A stretch of DNA of 64,000 nt from an uncultured Lachnospiraceae bacterium (GTDB taxonomy: Bacteria; Bacillota; Clostridia; Lachnospirales; Lachnospiraceae): assembly GCA_902786515.1 (NCBI GenBank), contig CADADA010000003.1, positions 62,001-126,000 of the forward strand, read 5' to 3'. How positions within the stretch are numbered: position 1 is the stretch's first letter; each line of letters starts with the position of its first letter. The notes under the pieces are model-generated. The model saw nothing but the letters and a program-made list of their open reading frames with translations, did no database searches and was not told the DNA's origin. Position numbers and translations under genes: made by a program. This document shows, one piece after another, positions 24,659 through 33,627 of the stretch.

Positions 24659-25590
24659 TGAGCGAAGAGAATAAAAGCACGACACAGGACGTTGAAATTA
24701 CAAAGTCGGTGGAAAAAGAACAGACAGATATTAACCCTAGAAGTGCAAAGGCTTTTAGAGTTATAACAAGTATTATAACATTCTGTGTAATGACGTTTTT
24801 GTCACTTGCATGGGTTACTCCTATCTTTTTGATAGTTATGAACTCATTTAAAAAGAAACTTGCAATCAGAGAAGGTAAGGGAATGGCATTCGATATGCTT
24901 ACCAAAGACAGCTACACGGGATGGAGCAACTACGTGGAAGGTGCTGCAAAAGTCGGTATGCGTAGTGCTATAGTGAATTCGGTAATTATTACCGTACTTT
25001 CAGTTATTTGTCTGGTAGTACTTACATCCATGGCAGCATGGTATTTAACGAGAGTAAAATCTGTTATTACAAGCATTATATACTACCTGTTTGTATTTTC
25101 AATGGTTGTTCCGTTCCAGATGGTTATGTACACCATGTCAAGTCTGGCAAATATGTTAAAATTAAACAGCATAGGCGGTATGGTGGTGCTATATGTCGGG
25201 TTCGGAGCCGGAATGTGCGTATTTATGTTTAGTGGTTTCGTAAAGGCGATCCCATATGACGTGGAAGAAGCCGCTATGATTGATGGATGCAATCCTCTCC
25301 AGACATTTTTCAGGGTTGTATTGCCAATGCTAAGACCTACATGTATTACAGTTGCAATCCTTGAAACAATGTGGATTTGGAATGATTACCTCCTGCCGAA
25401 GCTGGTTCTTCCATCAGAAGTTAAGACAATTCCTATTGCGATTGATGCGTGTACAGGTTCTTACGGAGTTAAGAATCTTGGATGGCTCATGGCGATGCTG
25501 GTTGTAGCTATTGTACCGATTATAATATTCTATCTGGCATGCCAGAAGTATATTATAAAGGGTGTTGCAGCAGGTGCGGTAAAAGGATAA
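24658..25590 (+). CDS. malG: Sugar ABC transporter permease, MalG-like
   Basis: The 310-residue protein has a hydrophilic N-terminal tail of about 38 residues and six transmembrane helices. Its EAA loop is VEEAAMIDGCNPLQTFFRVVLPMLRP (about 200-225). It is translationally coupled to the upstream permease and forms the second half of the membrane channel. The motif ends near WNDYLLPKLVL, common in the MalG/LacG group. Confidence 0.9.
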   Translation: MSEENKSTTQDVEITKSVEKEQTDINPRSAKAFRVITSIITFCVMTFLSLAWVTPIFLIVMNSFKKKLAIREGKGMAFDMLTKDSYTGWSNYVEGAAKVGMRSAIVNSVIITVLSVICLVVLTSMAAWYLTRVKSVITSIIYYLFVFSMVVPFQMVMYTMSSLANMLKLNSIGGMVVLYVGFGAGMCVFMFSGFVKAIPYDVEEAAMIDGCNPLQTFFRVVLPMLRPTCITVAILETMWIWNDYLLPKLVLPSEVKTIPIAIDACTGSYGVKNLGWLMAMLVVAIVPIIIFYLACQKYIIKGVAAGAVKG

Positions 25591-25608
25591 TAATGGAGGA
25601 TGTATTCT

Positions 25609-27090
25609 ATGAGAAGTAGTGGTGTTTTATTGCCAATATCGAGCCTGCCTTCTAAGTATGGTATAGGTTGTTTCTCGAAGGAAGCATACGATTTTGTTGA
25701 TGGGCTGAGTAAGGCCCATCAACATTTTTGGCAGATTCTTCCTTTGGGACAGACGAGTTTTGGAGATTCACCATACCAGTCGTTTTCCACATTTGCAGGA
25801 AATCCCTACTTTATAGATTTAGAAAAATTGACACATGAGGGATTGCTGAGTGAAGAAGATTGTGAGAATTGTGATTTTGGTGACAATAACAGATATGTAG
25901 ACTATGGAAAAATATATGAAGAAAGATATGAGATACTTTGGATGGCATTCCAAAACTTTGATGTAGAAAATGATGATAAATTTAAAATTTTCGTAGAAGA
26001 AAACAAAGAATGGCTGGATGAGTATGCTTTGTATATGGCTATAAAGGATTCGTATGAGGGAGTAATGTGGAGCAAGTGGGATAAAGATATACGTCTCAGA
26101 GAGGAAGAGGCGATAGAATTATATAAAAAAGAGCTTGCAGATGATATAATGTTCTATAAATTCCTTCAATACAAGTTTATGGAGCAATGGCTGGAATTAA
26201 AAGAATACGCAAATTCAAAAGGTGTAAAAATAATTGGCGACATTCCTATTTATGTGTCGTTTGACAGTGCAGACTGCTGGGCAAATACAAAATTATTTCA
26301 ATTTAATAAGGATAATCTTCCAAAGGCAGTGGCAGGATGTCCGCCTGACGCATTTTCTGATGACGGACAGTTGTGGGGAAATCCATTGTATGATTGGAAA
26401 TATCATAAGAAAACAGGATACGATTGGTGGGTAGGTCGTATCAGACACAGTATGAAACTGTATGATGTTGTAAGGATAGACCATTTCAGAGGATTTGATG
26501 AGTATTATTCTATACCATATGGTGATGATAATGCAAGAAACGGACATTGGGAAAAAGGTCCCGGCATAAAATTGTTTAATAAGATAGAAAAAGAACTTGG
26601 AAAGGTAGACATTATAGCTGAGGATCTTGGCTATTTAACTGAATCAGTAATAGAATTGGTAAAAGCAACAGGATATCCTGGTATGAAGATAATTCAATTT
26701 GCATTTGATTCAAGGGAAGAAAGCAATTATTATCCACACACGTATGACAAGAATACGGTTGTGTATACTGGAACACATGACAATGATACAATTGTCGGAT
26801 GGTATGAGCAATTACCTGAGAAAGATAAAGTATCAGCACTTAAATACATGAATAATTACGGAACAGAGAAAAAGAAACTTTATCTGGATTTTATCAGGGA
26901 GGCAATGTCTTCGGTATCCAATCTGGCGATAATCCCTATGCAGGACTATTTAGGAATGGGAAGTGAAGCGAGGATGAATACTCCTTCCACATTGGGTGGA
27001 AATTGGACATGGAGAATGCTAAAGGGAGAATTTTCTTCTGAAATTATTGATTTGATTTCAGATATGACAGTATTATATGAAAGAGATTAG
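25609..27090 (+). CDS. malQ: 4-alpha-glucanotransferase (amylomaltase)
   Basis: MalQ transfers 4-alpha-glucan segments between maltodextrins (GH77). The ATG at 25609 lies 9 bases after GGAGG (25595-25599); an earlier in-frame ATG at 25600 touches that site. The 493-residue protein has SSGVLLPISSLPSKYGIG, GDIPIYVSFDSADCWANT, VRIDHFRGFDEYYSIP (containing the nucleophile aspartate), IIAEDLGYLT (acid/base glutamate) and YTGTHDNDTIVGW. All GH77 catalytic residues are intact. It metabolises the sugars imported by the transporter encoded upstream. Confidence 0.95.
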   Translation: MRSSGVLLPISSLPSKYGIGCFSKEAYDFVDGLSKAHQHFWQILPLGQTSFGDSPYQSFSTFAGNPYFIDLEKLTHEGLLSEEDCENCDFGDNNRYVDYGKIYEERYEILWMAFQNFDVENDDKFKIFVEENKEWLDEYALYMAIKDSYEGVMWSKWDKDIRLREEEAIELYKKELADDIMFYKFLQYKFMEQWLELKEYANSKGVKIIGDIPIYVSFDSADCWANTKLFQFNKDNLPKAVAGCPPDAFSDDGQLWGNPLYDWKYHKKTGYDWWVGRIRHSMKLYDVVRIDHFRGFDEYYSIPYGDDNARNGHWEKGPGIKLFNKIEKELGKVDIIAEDLGYLTESVIELVKATGYPGMKIIQFAFDSREESNYYPHTYDKNTVVYTGTHDNDTIVGWYEQLPEKDKVSALKYMNNYGTEKKKLYLDFIREAMSSVSNLAIIPMQDYLGMGSEARMNTPSTLGGNWTWRMLKGEFSSEIIDLISDMTVLYERD

Positions 27091-27092
27091 AG

Positions 27093-28124
27093 ATGAAGAG
27101 TGTAACAATAAAGGATATTGCAAAGATGTGTGGGGTTGGAGTAAGCACTGTATCCAGAGCGATTAATGATAAACCTGGTATTAATGCTGAAACAAAAAAT
27201 AAAATATTAAAGGTTATTGAGGAAAGTAATTATGTTCCGAATAACAGTGCGAGGAATCTGAAACGTTCAGAGAATGAAATAATTGCGGTGTTAGTCCAGG
27301 GAATTAATAATTCTTTCTTCAATCCCATTATATCTGAATTTGAAAAATTTATAAAAAAAAAGAAATATACTTTTATCTTACAACAGATAGATGAGTATCA
27401 GGACGGGGTATCGGTGGCATTGGAGCTTGAAAAGGAGAAGAGACTGAAAGGAATTGTTTTTTTGGGGGGAATGTTTCACAATTCTAAAAGAAAATTGGAT
27501 AAGTTATCAGTTCCATTTGTATTATGTACGGTAAGTGTGCCGGGGAAAAATCTTGGAAGAGATATTCCTTCGGTGTCAGTTGATGATGAGAAAGAAAGTT
27601 TTAAAATAGTGGACTATCTTTGCAGTATTGGGCATAAAAATATAGCAATATTTTCATCTCCTGAGGTTGATGAAGGAATCAGTTATCATAGAATGCAGGG
27701 CTATAAAATGGCGCTAAAAAAAAATGGTATTGCATATTTGGATTCAAACGTTTACAATTTACTTGACGGAAATGAAAGATATTCTGAAAAAAGTGGTTAT
27801 CTTACTGCAAAAAAAATGTTAGAATCCGGTAGCGAGTGCACAGCGATTTTTGCAGTTAATGATTCAGTGGCGATTGGAGCATGCAGGGCAATCTATGAGG
27901 CGGGGCTTAAGGTTCCTGATGATTATTCTGTAGCGGGATATGATGGATTAGATATGAGCAGATATTATATACCATCCATTACGACCATCAGACAGCCGGT
28001 TGAAGATATGGCGGATGCTACACTTAATATACTATTTAAAATGATTGACGGAGACGAAAGTATTAAGCAAAACATTATATTTCCTGGAAAATTAATCGTA
28101 GGAGAATCTACTAAGGAGATATAA
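27093..28124 (+). CDS. LacI-family transcriptional regulator, probable regulator of the mal operon
   Basis: The 343-residue protein begins with a helix-turn-helix (TIKDIAKMCGVGVSTVSRAI, residues 4-23) and a hinge helix (NNSARNLKRS). A periplasmic-binding-like effector domain follows (about 60-335; VAGYDGLDMSRYYIPSITTIRQP near the end). It starts two bases after the malQ stop codon and so belongs to the operon. By position it should bind the GGAAACGTTACC operator at 22195 and release it with a maltodextrin or derivative. The effector is not evident from sequence. Confidence 0.9.
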   Translation: MKSVTIKDIAKMCGVGVSTVSRAINDKPGINAETKNKILKVIEESNYVPNNSARNLKRSENEIIAVLVQGINNSFFNPIISEFEKFIKKKKYTFILQQIDEYQDGVSVALELEKEKRLKGIVFLGGMFHNSKRKLDKLSVPFVLCTVSVPGKNLGRDIPSVSVDDEKESFKIVDYLCSIGHKNIAIFSSPEVDEGISYHRMQGYKMALKKNGIAYLDSNVYNLLDGNERYSEKSGYLTAKKMLESGSECTAIFAVNDSVAIGACRAIYEAGLKVPDDYSVAGYDGLDMSRYYIPSITTIRQPVEDMADATLNILFKMIDGDESIKQNIIFPGKLIVGESTKEI

Positions 28125-28150
28125 TTTAATACTGGGAATGGAGGATTAAA

Positions 28151-29782
28151 ATGCTATATTCAGATGAATACAAAGAGAAATTTAGAAAATTAATTGAGAT
28201 ACAAAAAAAGTATGATATTGCAACCGAAGAATCACAGAGGATACTTGACAGTATAGACACGTATAAGGTAAATACGCCTGTAGTGGGTAATTTCAGTACA
28301 GGAAAGAGTTCTATGATTAATGCAATTATCGGGAGACCGCTTTTAAGCGTGGACATAACGCCGGAAACTGCGGTTCCTACAGAAGTTTACTATGGAGACA
28401 ATAAGGTTTATCAATATAACAAAGACGTTGTAATTGAGAGAAAGATAGATGAACTCCCGTTAAAAGGACTTACTATTCAGAATACCAGCCTTGTTAAAAT
28501 TGAATATCAAAATGATTTTCTTGAAAAAATTCGTTCTGTAAATATAGTGGATTTACCGGGATTCGATACAAGCATAGAGTTACATAACAGAGCCATTGAT
28601 GAATATCTTCCGAACAGTCTGGCATATTTATTGGTGGTATCTTCTGATGAGCCGGTACTCAAAGAAAGTATATCAGATTTTCTGAAAGAACTGAAAGTCT
28701 ATAATATGCCTGTGTACGTGGTTATCACAAAGAGCAGCAGATTAGATGAAGATGAGCTTGATGAATGTAAGAAGCTCTTAAAGAAACTTGTGGGGGGAAT
28801 AGTAGGTCAGGATGACGTAAAAGTAGCCTGCGTGGACTCCTATGGCAGGGTAAATGTCGAGGAGCTGAAAGAAATACTGGTGGAAATACAGGATAAAACG
28901 GGAGACATATTCCTGAATAAATATTCAGAACATTTACGTAATGCATCAAGATATGCGGAAGTTTATCTTATAGAGAGAATTGATAAGGCAAGTCTTTCAA
29001 CATCAAGACTTGAGCAGGAAAAAGAAAAAGTAGAGAAAAAAATCCAGACAATTACACTGGAAATAGACAGAGAGAAGAATAATTTTAAACGTCAGGCACA
29101 GGTATGCATTAATTCTATAAGAGATAATGTAAAAAATGATCTGGAGGCAAGTCTTCCGACAATCAGTGCGATGCTTGAAAACGGAAATGATATAACCGAT
29201 AAGATTAATTCTATAGTCAGAAGATCGGTAAGAATAGGAATTAATACGGAATTTGAACCCAAATTAAAAAAATATGTAAATCATATATCTGAAATGATTA
29301 CTATCCAGTTTCCAGAGGATGATGAATTATTCCTTGGAGTAAAAGAAGCTATAAAGGAAAATGTTTCGGATGAGGTAGTAAAATCTGCGCTTCCTGTTGT
29401 CCTGGCGGGAGTAGGTTTCGCACTGGCAAATCCGATTCTGGCGGCTGTGGGAGGTATCGTTGGGGTGGCAGCAGATACAATACATAATATTAAAAATAAT
29501 AGAAAAAAACAGATTGAAATAGATAATGCGGCTAACAAAATCATTAATGAGGTAACGGTACAGACTATATCAAGTATTGAGACAGAGATTACGAAATATA
29601 TCTCTAAAATAAATGAGAAGATTGAGAATGATGTGCTAAAGCAAAAGGAAGCACTTGAAAAATCGTTGTCAGATATTGAGATTGATTTAAGTATTGAGGA
29701 ACACTCAAGGCAGCAACTTACGGAAAGCCTTGAAAAAGATTTGGAAATTATCAGAATGTTCCGTAAGGATCGTTTGGCATAG
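28151..29782 (+). CDS. Dynamin-like GTPase, first of a pair
   Basis: The 543-residue protein has a dynamin-type G domain: G1 GNFSTGKSS (46-54), the TPETAVPTEV switch threonines, G3 DLPG (134-137) and a divergent G4 (TKSS, 193-196, in place of TKxD). A helical stalk-like region with strong heptad character (about 275-330) follows. A long hydrophobic, Gly/Ala-rich stretch lies at about 413-442, which in bacterial dynamin-like proteins acts as a membrane-inserting paddle. A C-terminal coiled coil follows (about 470-543). It starts 26 bp after the LacI-type gene and 12 bp before a second dynamin-like gene. Its role is unknown; membrane remodelling or phage defence are possibilities. Confidence 0.85.
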   Translation: MLYSDEYKEKFRKLIEIQKKYDIATEESQRILDSIDTYKVNTPVVGNFSTGKSSMINAIIGRPLLSVDITPETAVPTEVYYGDNKVYQYNKDVVIERKIDELPLKGLTIQNTSLVKIEYQNDFLEKIRSVNIVDLPGFDTSIELHNRAIDEYLPNSLAYLLVVSSDEPVLKESISDFLKELKVYNMPVYVVITKSSRLDEDELDECKKLLKKLVGGIVGQDDVKVACVDSYGRVNVEELKEILVEIQDKTGDIFLNKYSEHLRNASRYAEVYLIERIDKASLSTSRLEQEKEKVEKKIQTITLEIDREKNNFKRQAQVCINSIRDNVKNDLEASLPTISAMLENGNDITDKINSIVRRSVRIGINTEFEPKLKKYVNHISEMITIQFPEDDELFLGVKEAIKENVSDEVVKSALPVVLAGVGFALANPILAAVGGIVGVAADTIHNIKNNRKKQIEIDNAANKIINEVTVQTISSIETEITKYISKINEKIENDVLKQKEALEKSLSDIEIDLSIEEHSRQQLTESLEKDLEIIRMFRKDRLA

Positions 29783-29794
29783 GAGGAGTCATTT

Positions 29795-31909
29795 ATGGAT
29801 ATTTTCAGCAGAACAAGAGATAATGAGATTGAATTTGGACAGTTTTTAGATAAGGTTGACAGTATATATAAAAGTCTTGTTGAATTTGAAAAAGAGATAG
29901 ATTTGTTTGATATTATGTCGATTAAAAAAAGCTTCAGAGCAAAGACAGATGACTTTTTCAGAGAGGACAGAAAGTTAAATATCGGTATTATAGGAAGAGT
30001 AAAAGTGGGAAAATCCTCTTTTTTAAATACATTGCTTTTCGAAGGAAAAAACGTGTTGCCAGCAGCAGTAACACCTAAGACGGCTGTGCTTACAAAGATA
30101 GAATATGATGCGGAAAACAGGCTGGATATTGAATATTTCACTTATGAAGAATGGAAATTGTTAAAGGCGGCATCAGAAGGTGATTCAAGCAAGAATGAGT
30201 ATAAAGTTGCACACGAAATCACGGAGATGGTAAAAGAAAGAAAACTTGCACCTGAGGATTTTATACAGAAGCAGACGGAATCCATTTACTATGACACATA
30301 TGAAGAATTGATGGCTAATATTAATGATTATGTGGGTGAAAATGGAAAATATACTCCAATGGTAAAAAGTGTGCGAATTTCTGTTGACAGAGAAGAACTT
30401 GAGGATATTTCCATAGTAGATACACCGGGATTGTATGATCCGATTTTGTCCCGTGTAGATAAGACAAAACAGTTTATGGAATTGTGTGATGTGGTATTTT
30501 TCTTAAGTAAGTCCACTTCCTTCCTTGATAAAAATGATATCGACCTTGTTGCTTCACAGCTGCCTAAAAAGGGCGTAAAAAAAGTGGTTTTAGTCTGCAG
30601 CAGATTTGATGACGGAATCAGGGATACGCTCTGGTCAAAAGAATCTTTGGCGGAGGCAGTTGAATATACAAAAAAACAACTTTGTAATTATGCGGCAGAG
30701 GCATTTGAAAACTACAAGAGCAATAACTACTATGTAAGTGATGATGTACTTAACCAATTCAAGGTGCCGATATTTGTGTCTTCAACAGTACAGAATATGG
30801 CTGATAAGAACCTTAAAGATTTAACGGTAAAAGAGCAGAAGGTTTATGATGACCTGACTTCAAAGGGACCTGTGACGATAGAAGAGCTAAATGCAATAGG
30901 AAACATGGATTCTATACATCAGATTTTTGGAGAGGTAATCTCTAAAAAAGATGAAATGCTTATGGAAAAAGCATCTTCATTTATCCCTGATGCGAGGGAT
31001 GAGCTTAATGATAAATTAAGAAGAATCCAGACGCTTGCAAGAAAGAGGATAGTACAGTTAAGTACATATGATACGGAAAAATTAAATTCCCAGAAAAAAG
31101 AAATCGGAACGCAGATTAACAGAATGAATGCAGATTTGGAAGTTGTATTCAATGAGCTAAAAGATAAGATAGAGCAGCATAAGCTTCAGGCAATCAGCGA
31201 GATAAGAGCGTACAACAGAGAATACCTGCAGGTTGCTGAGAAAGAGGGTATTACAACCCACTTCGAGATAAGAAGAGAGTCTACCGCAAAATGGTTTAAA
31301 CCATGGACATGGGGAACCAATTCAAGGGTGATTTACAGCTATGATGAAAAGTACCAGTATATAGATGCGTATGATGCCATTGAAAATATAAGAAATTTTG
31401 TGGAGGATGGAAAAGAGTGCATAGAGCTTGCGTTTAATAAATCATTAGACATAGCTGTTTTAAAAAATAATCTGCTTAGCATTATTATTGAAAATCTGGA
31501 TGCTTTAGGTGACAACTTTGATGCAGCTTATTATAAATTACTGGTGGAAAAAACATTATCATCTATCAAAATTCCATTGATAGAATTTCCTACCACACCG
31601 TTTGAAGATATAATTACCTCAGAATTTACTGGAGAGATAAAGAGTAATTCAATGAAATCTAATTTCAGAAAGATCCTTTCAGATACCATATATGATGTCA
31701 GGGAGGGAATCTGTAACAAACTGGAAAAAGAGGTAATCAGATTTGAGAACAGTATCGATGATTTGAAGAACAATTTTGCAAATAATCTGCTTGTTGATAT
31801 TCACAAAGAGCTGAATTCCGTAATGGAACAGTTTGAAAACAAAGAAATAGAAATAGAGAGATATACAAAGCTGATTGAAGTAATCGATAAAGTAAAGGTA
31901 GGAGTATAA
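29795..31909 (+). CDS. Dynamin-like GTPase, second of a pair
   Basis: The 704-residue protein has G1 GRVKVGKSS (67-75), AAVTPKTAVLTK (switch I), G3 DTPG (209-212) and a G4-like SRFD (269-272). A long helical region with coiled-coil character follows (about 385-470 and 630-704). Unlike its partner it has no strongly hydrophobic paddle; an aromatic stretch KWFKPWTWGTNSRVIYSY (about 499-516) may touch the membrane instead. The pairing of one paddle-bearing and one paddle-less dynamin-like protein resembles the two-component bacterial dynamins (Campylobacter DLP1/DLP2, Leo-type systems). It ends at a 13-bp hairpin. Confidence 0.83.
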   Translation: MDIFSRTRDNEIEFGQFLDKVDSIYKSLVEFEKEIDLFDIMSIKKSFRAKTDDFFREDRKLNIGIIGRVKVGKSSFLNTLLFEGKNVLPAAVTPKTAVLTKIEYDAENRLDIEYFTYEEWKLLKAASEGDSSKNEYKVAHEITEMVKERKLAPEDFIQKQTESIYYDTYEELMANINDYVGENGKYTPMVKSVRISVDREELEDISIVDTPGLYDPILSRVDKTKQFMELCDVVFFLSKSTSFLDKNDIDLVASQLPKKGVKKVVLVCSRFDDGIRDTLWSKESLAEAVEYTKKQLCNYAAEAFENYKSNNYYVSDDVLNQFKVPIFVSSTVQNMADKNLKDLTVKEQKVYDDLTSKGPVTIEELNAIGNMDSIHQIFGEVISKKDEMLMEKASSFIPDARDELNDKLRRIQTLARKRIVQLSTYDTEKLNSQKKEIGTQINRMNADLEVVFNELKDKIEQHKLQAISEIRAYNREYLQVAEKEGITTHFEIRRESTAKWFKPWTWGTNSRVIYSYDEKYQYIDAYDAIENIRNFVEDGKECIELAFNKSLDIAVLKNNLLSIIIENLDALGDNFDAAYYKLLVEKTLSSIKIPLIEFPTTPFEDIITSEFTGEIKSNSMKSNFRKILSDTIYDVREGICNKLEKEVIRFENSIDDLKNNFANNLLVDIHKELNSVMEQFENKEIEIERYTKLIEVIDKVKVGV

Positions 31910-31918
31910 ACATCAAAG

Positions 31919-31966
31919 AAAACACACATACTTAGTAATACAAAGATAGAAAGGTATGTGTGTTTT
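31919..31966 (+). terminator. 13-bp hairpin overlapping the tepA start region
   Basis: AAAACACACATAC (31919-31931) pairs perfectly with GTATGTGTGTTTT (31954-31966), with a 22-nt loop. The loop contains the ribosome site GAAAGG (31949-31954). The arm ends in TTTTT and the next ATG follows at once (31968). It may terminate the dynamin operon, control tepA translation, or both. Confidence 0.65.
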
Positions 31967-31967
31967 T

Positions 31968-32630
31968 ATGTGTGAAAAAGAAAATAAAAAGGAAGATATT
32001 ATAGAATTCGGACAGATGGAGATGTCTGATATCTATATTTTAACGATTATCGGTGAGATAGAAGGACATGAAGAGCTGCCTTCCACAAGCAAGACTACAA
32101 AATACGAGCACATCCTGCCAAAACTTGCAGAGATTGAGGAAAGCAGAAAGTATCAGGGAGTGCTGGTACTCATTAATACAGTAGGAGGCGATGTGGAATC
32201 AGGTCTTGCCATCGCAGAAATGATTTCTACACTGAGCAAACCGACAGTGTCACTTGTTCTTGGAGGAAGTCATTCCATAGGAATCCCGCTGTGTGTGGCG
32301 GCGGATTATTCGTTTATAGTACCGTCAGGAACAATGATTGTTCATCCTGTGAGAATGGACGGAATGATGATTAGTGCTCCGCAGACATACGAATATTTCA
32401 AGATAATACAGGATCGTATTCTGGATTTTATCGTTAAACACTCTGATGCGGATAAAGATAAGATACTTGAAATGATGTTAAATACAGGTACATTCACAAA
32501 AGATTTAGGAACGATACTTGTGGGGAAAGAAGCTGTAGAATGTGGAATAGTAGGCGAAGTAGGAGGAATCAGCCGTGCCATGAACAAGCTCCATGAATTA
32601 ATTGAAATAAGGAATAAAATGCAGACATAA
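31968..32630 (+). CDS. tepA: TepA-like ClpP-family serine protease
   Basis: The 220-residue protein belongs to the ClpP/crotonase-fold TepA group. It has INTVGGDVESGLAIAEMI, LVLGGSHSIGIPLC with the presumed nucleophile serine, and MIVHPVRMDG with the histidine. TepA was described in Bacillus as a translocation-enhancing protein thought to clear signal peptides. An earlier in-frame ATG (31956) lies within the hairpin arm and touches the ribosome site, so I prefer 31968. It lies between the dynamin pair and uppP. Confidence 0.85.
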   Translation: MCEKENKKEDIIEFGQMEMSDIYILTIIGEIEGHEELPSTSKTTKYEHILPKLAEIEESRKYQGVLVLINTVGGDVESGLAIAEMISTLSKPTVSLVLGGSHSIGIPLCVAADYSFIVPSGTMIVHPVRMDGMMISAPQTYEYFKIIQDRILDFIVKHSDADKDKILEMMLNTGTFTKDLGTILVGKEAVECGIVGEVGGISRAMNKLHELIEIRNKMQT

Positions 32631-32641
32631 AATATGTGTAC

Positions 32642-32670
32642 TTGAATTATAATGAAATAAATAGTAAAAT
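32642..32670 (+). promoter_or_regulatory. Predicted promoter for uppP
   Basis: TTGAAT (32642-32647) and TAAAAT (32665-32670) are separated by 17 bp, about 40 bp before the uppP start. Confidence 0.5.
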
Positions 32671-32712
32671 AAGATGATAAATTTTTTATGAAATGAGAGG
32701 AATCAAAGAAAG

Positions 32713-33591
32713 ATGAATTTATTTGAAGCAATTGTATTAGGAATTGTACAGGGACTTGCAGAATTTTTACCTGTAAGCAGCTCGGGGCATCTTGCACTTG
32801 CAAAACATATATTTGGCTTATCCGATGTGGGACTTGCTTACGATTTATTACTTCATCTGGGTACATTGGCAGCAGTCATTATTGTTTATCACAAAGATGT
32901 GTGGGAATTAATCAAAGAAGGTGTAATGCTTGTCGGTGATGTGTGCAAAAATATCGGCATATTTTTTGGAAAACGTTTTGCAAAAAAAGATGGCAGGTAT
33001 GTAAATGTGGTATCGACACCATACAGAAGATTTGTGATGCTTATTATTGTATCTACCATACCAACCGGTATAATCGGACTTTTATTCAAAAAGATTTTTA
33101 ATATGGACAATCCAAGCCTGCTGGTTGTGGGATTAAGCCTTTTGATTACATCTACACTGCTTTATATTGTAGATGAATTGCCGGCGGGAAAAAAGAAGGA
33201 AGAAAAAGCTACATATAAGGACGCCATTATAGTGGGAATAGCACAGGGGTGTGCTACGCTGCCGGGAATTTCACGTTCAGGTACGACACTTACGACAGAG
33301 GTGTTCTGTGGTTTTGACAGGGAATATGCAGTAAAATATTCTTTCATAATGTCTATCCCGGCGATACTGGGTGCAAATATCCTTGATGTCAAAGATTTAT
33401 TTGACCCTGCAAATGCTGTTTCAGGAAGTGATGTTGTGAATTACATCGTAGGAACGATAGTAGCGGGAGTTGTTGGATACGTGTGTATAAAGACGATGCT
33501 TGTCATCATAAAGAATAAAAAGATGAAATATTTTTCATATTATTGTCTGACCGTCGGAATAATTGCAATTGTGGCGAATTTTATTGTGTAA
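32713..33591 (+). CDS. uppP: Undecaprenyl-diphosphatase UppP (BacA)
   Basis: UppP dephosphorylates undecaprenyl pyrophosphate to recycle the cell-wall lipid carrier. The 292-residue membrane protein has IVQGLAEFLPVSSSGHLAL (the Glu-rich and Ser motif, residues 12-30) and PGISRSGTTLTTEVF (about 196-210), the two catalytic motifs. Eight hydrophobic segments are visible. Bacitracin tolerance is a known consequence of overexpression in the family. It starts the co-directional run through ftsK and fhs. Confidence 0.96.
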   Translation: MNLFEAIVLGIVQGLAEFLPVSSSGHLALAKHIFGLSDVGLAYDLLLHLGTLAAVIIVYHKDVWELIKEGVMLVGDVCKNIGIFFGKRFAKKDGRYVNVVSTPYRRFVMLIIVSTIPTGIIGLLFKKIFNMDNPSLLVVGLSLLITSTLLYIVDELPAGKKKEEKATYKDAIIVGIAQGCATLPGISRSGTTLTTEVFCGFDREYAVKYSFIMSIPAILGANILDVKDLFDPANAVSGSDVVNYIVGTIVAGVVGYVCIKTMLVIIKNKKMKYFSYYCLTVGIIAIVANFIV

Positions 33592-33627
33592 GGGGATAAG
33601 TTTAATTTCAGAAAAGAGAGGATAGAA

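Noticed and set aside
28151..31909. Named phage-defence system (Leo-type dynamins)
   Set aside because: The domain pair is suggestive, but the flanks are ordinary metabolic and envelope genes and there is no other defence gene; a name would go beyond the evidence.
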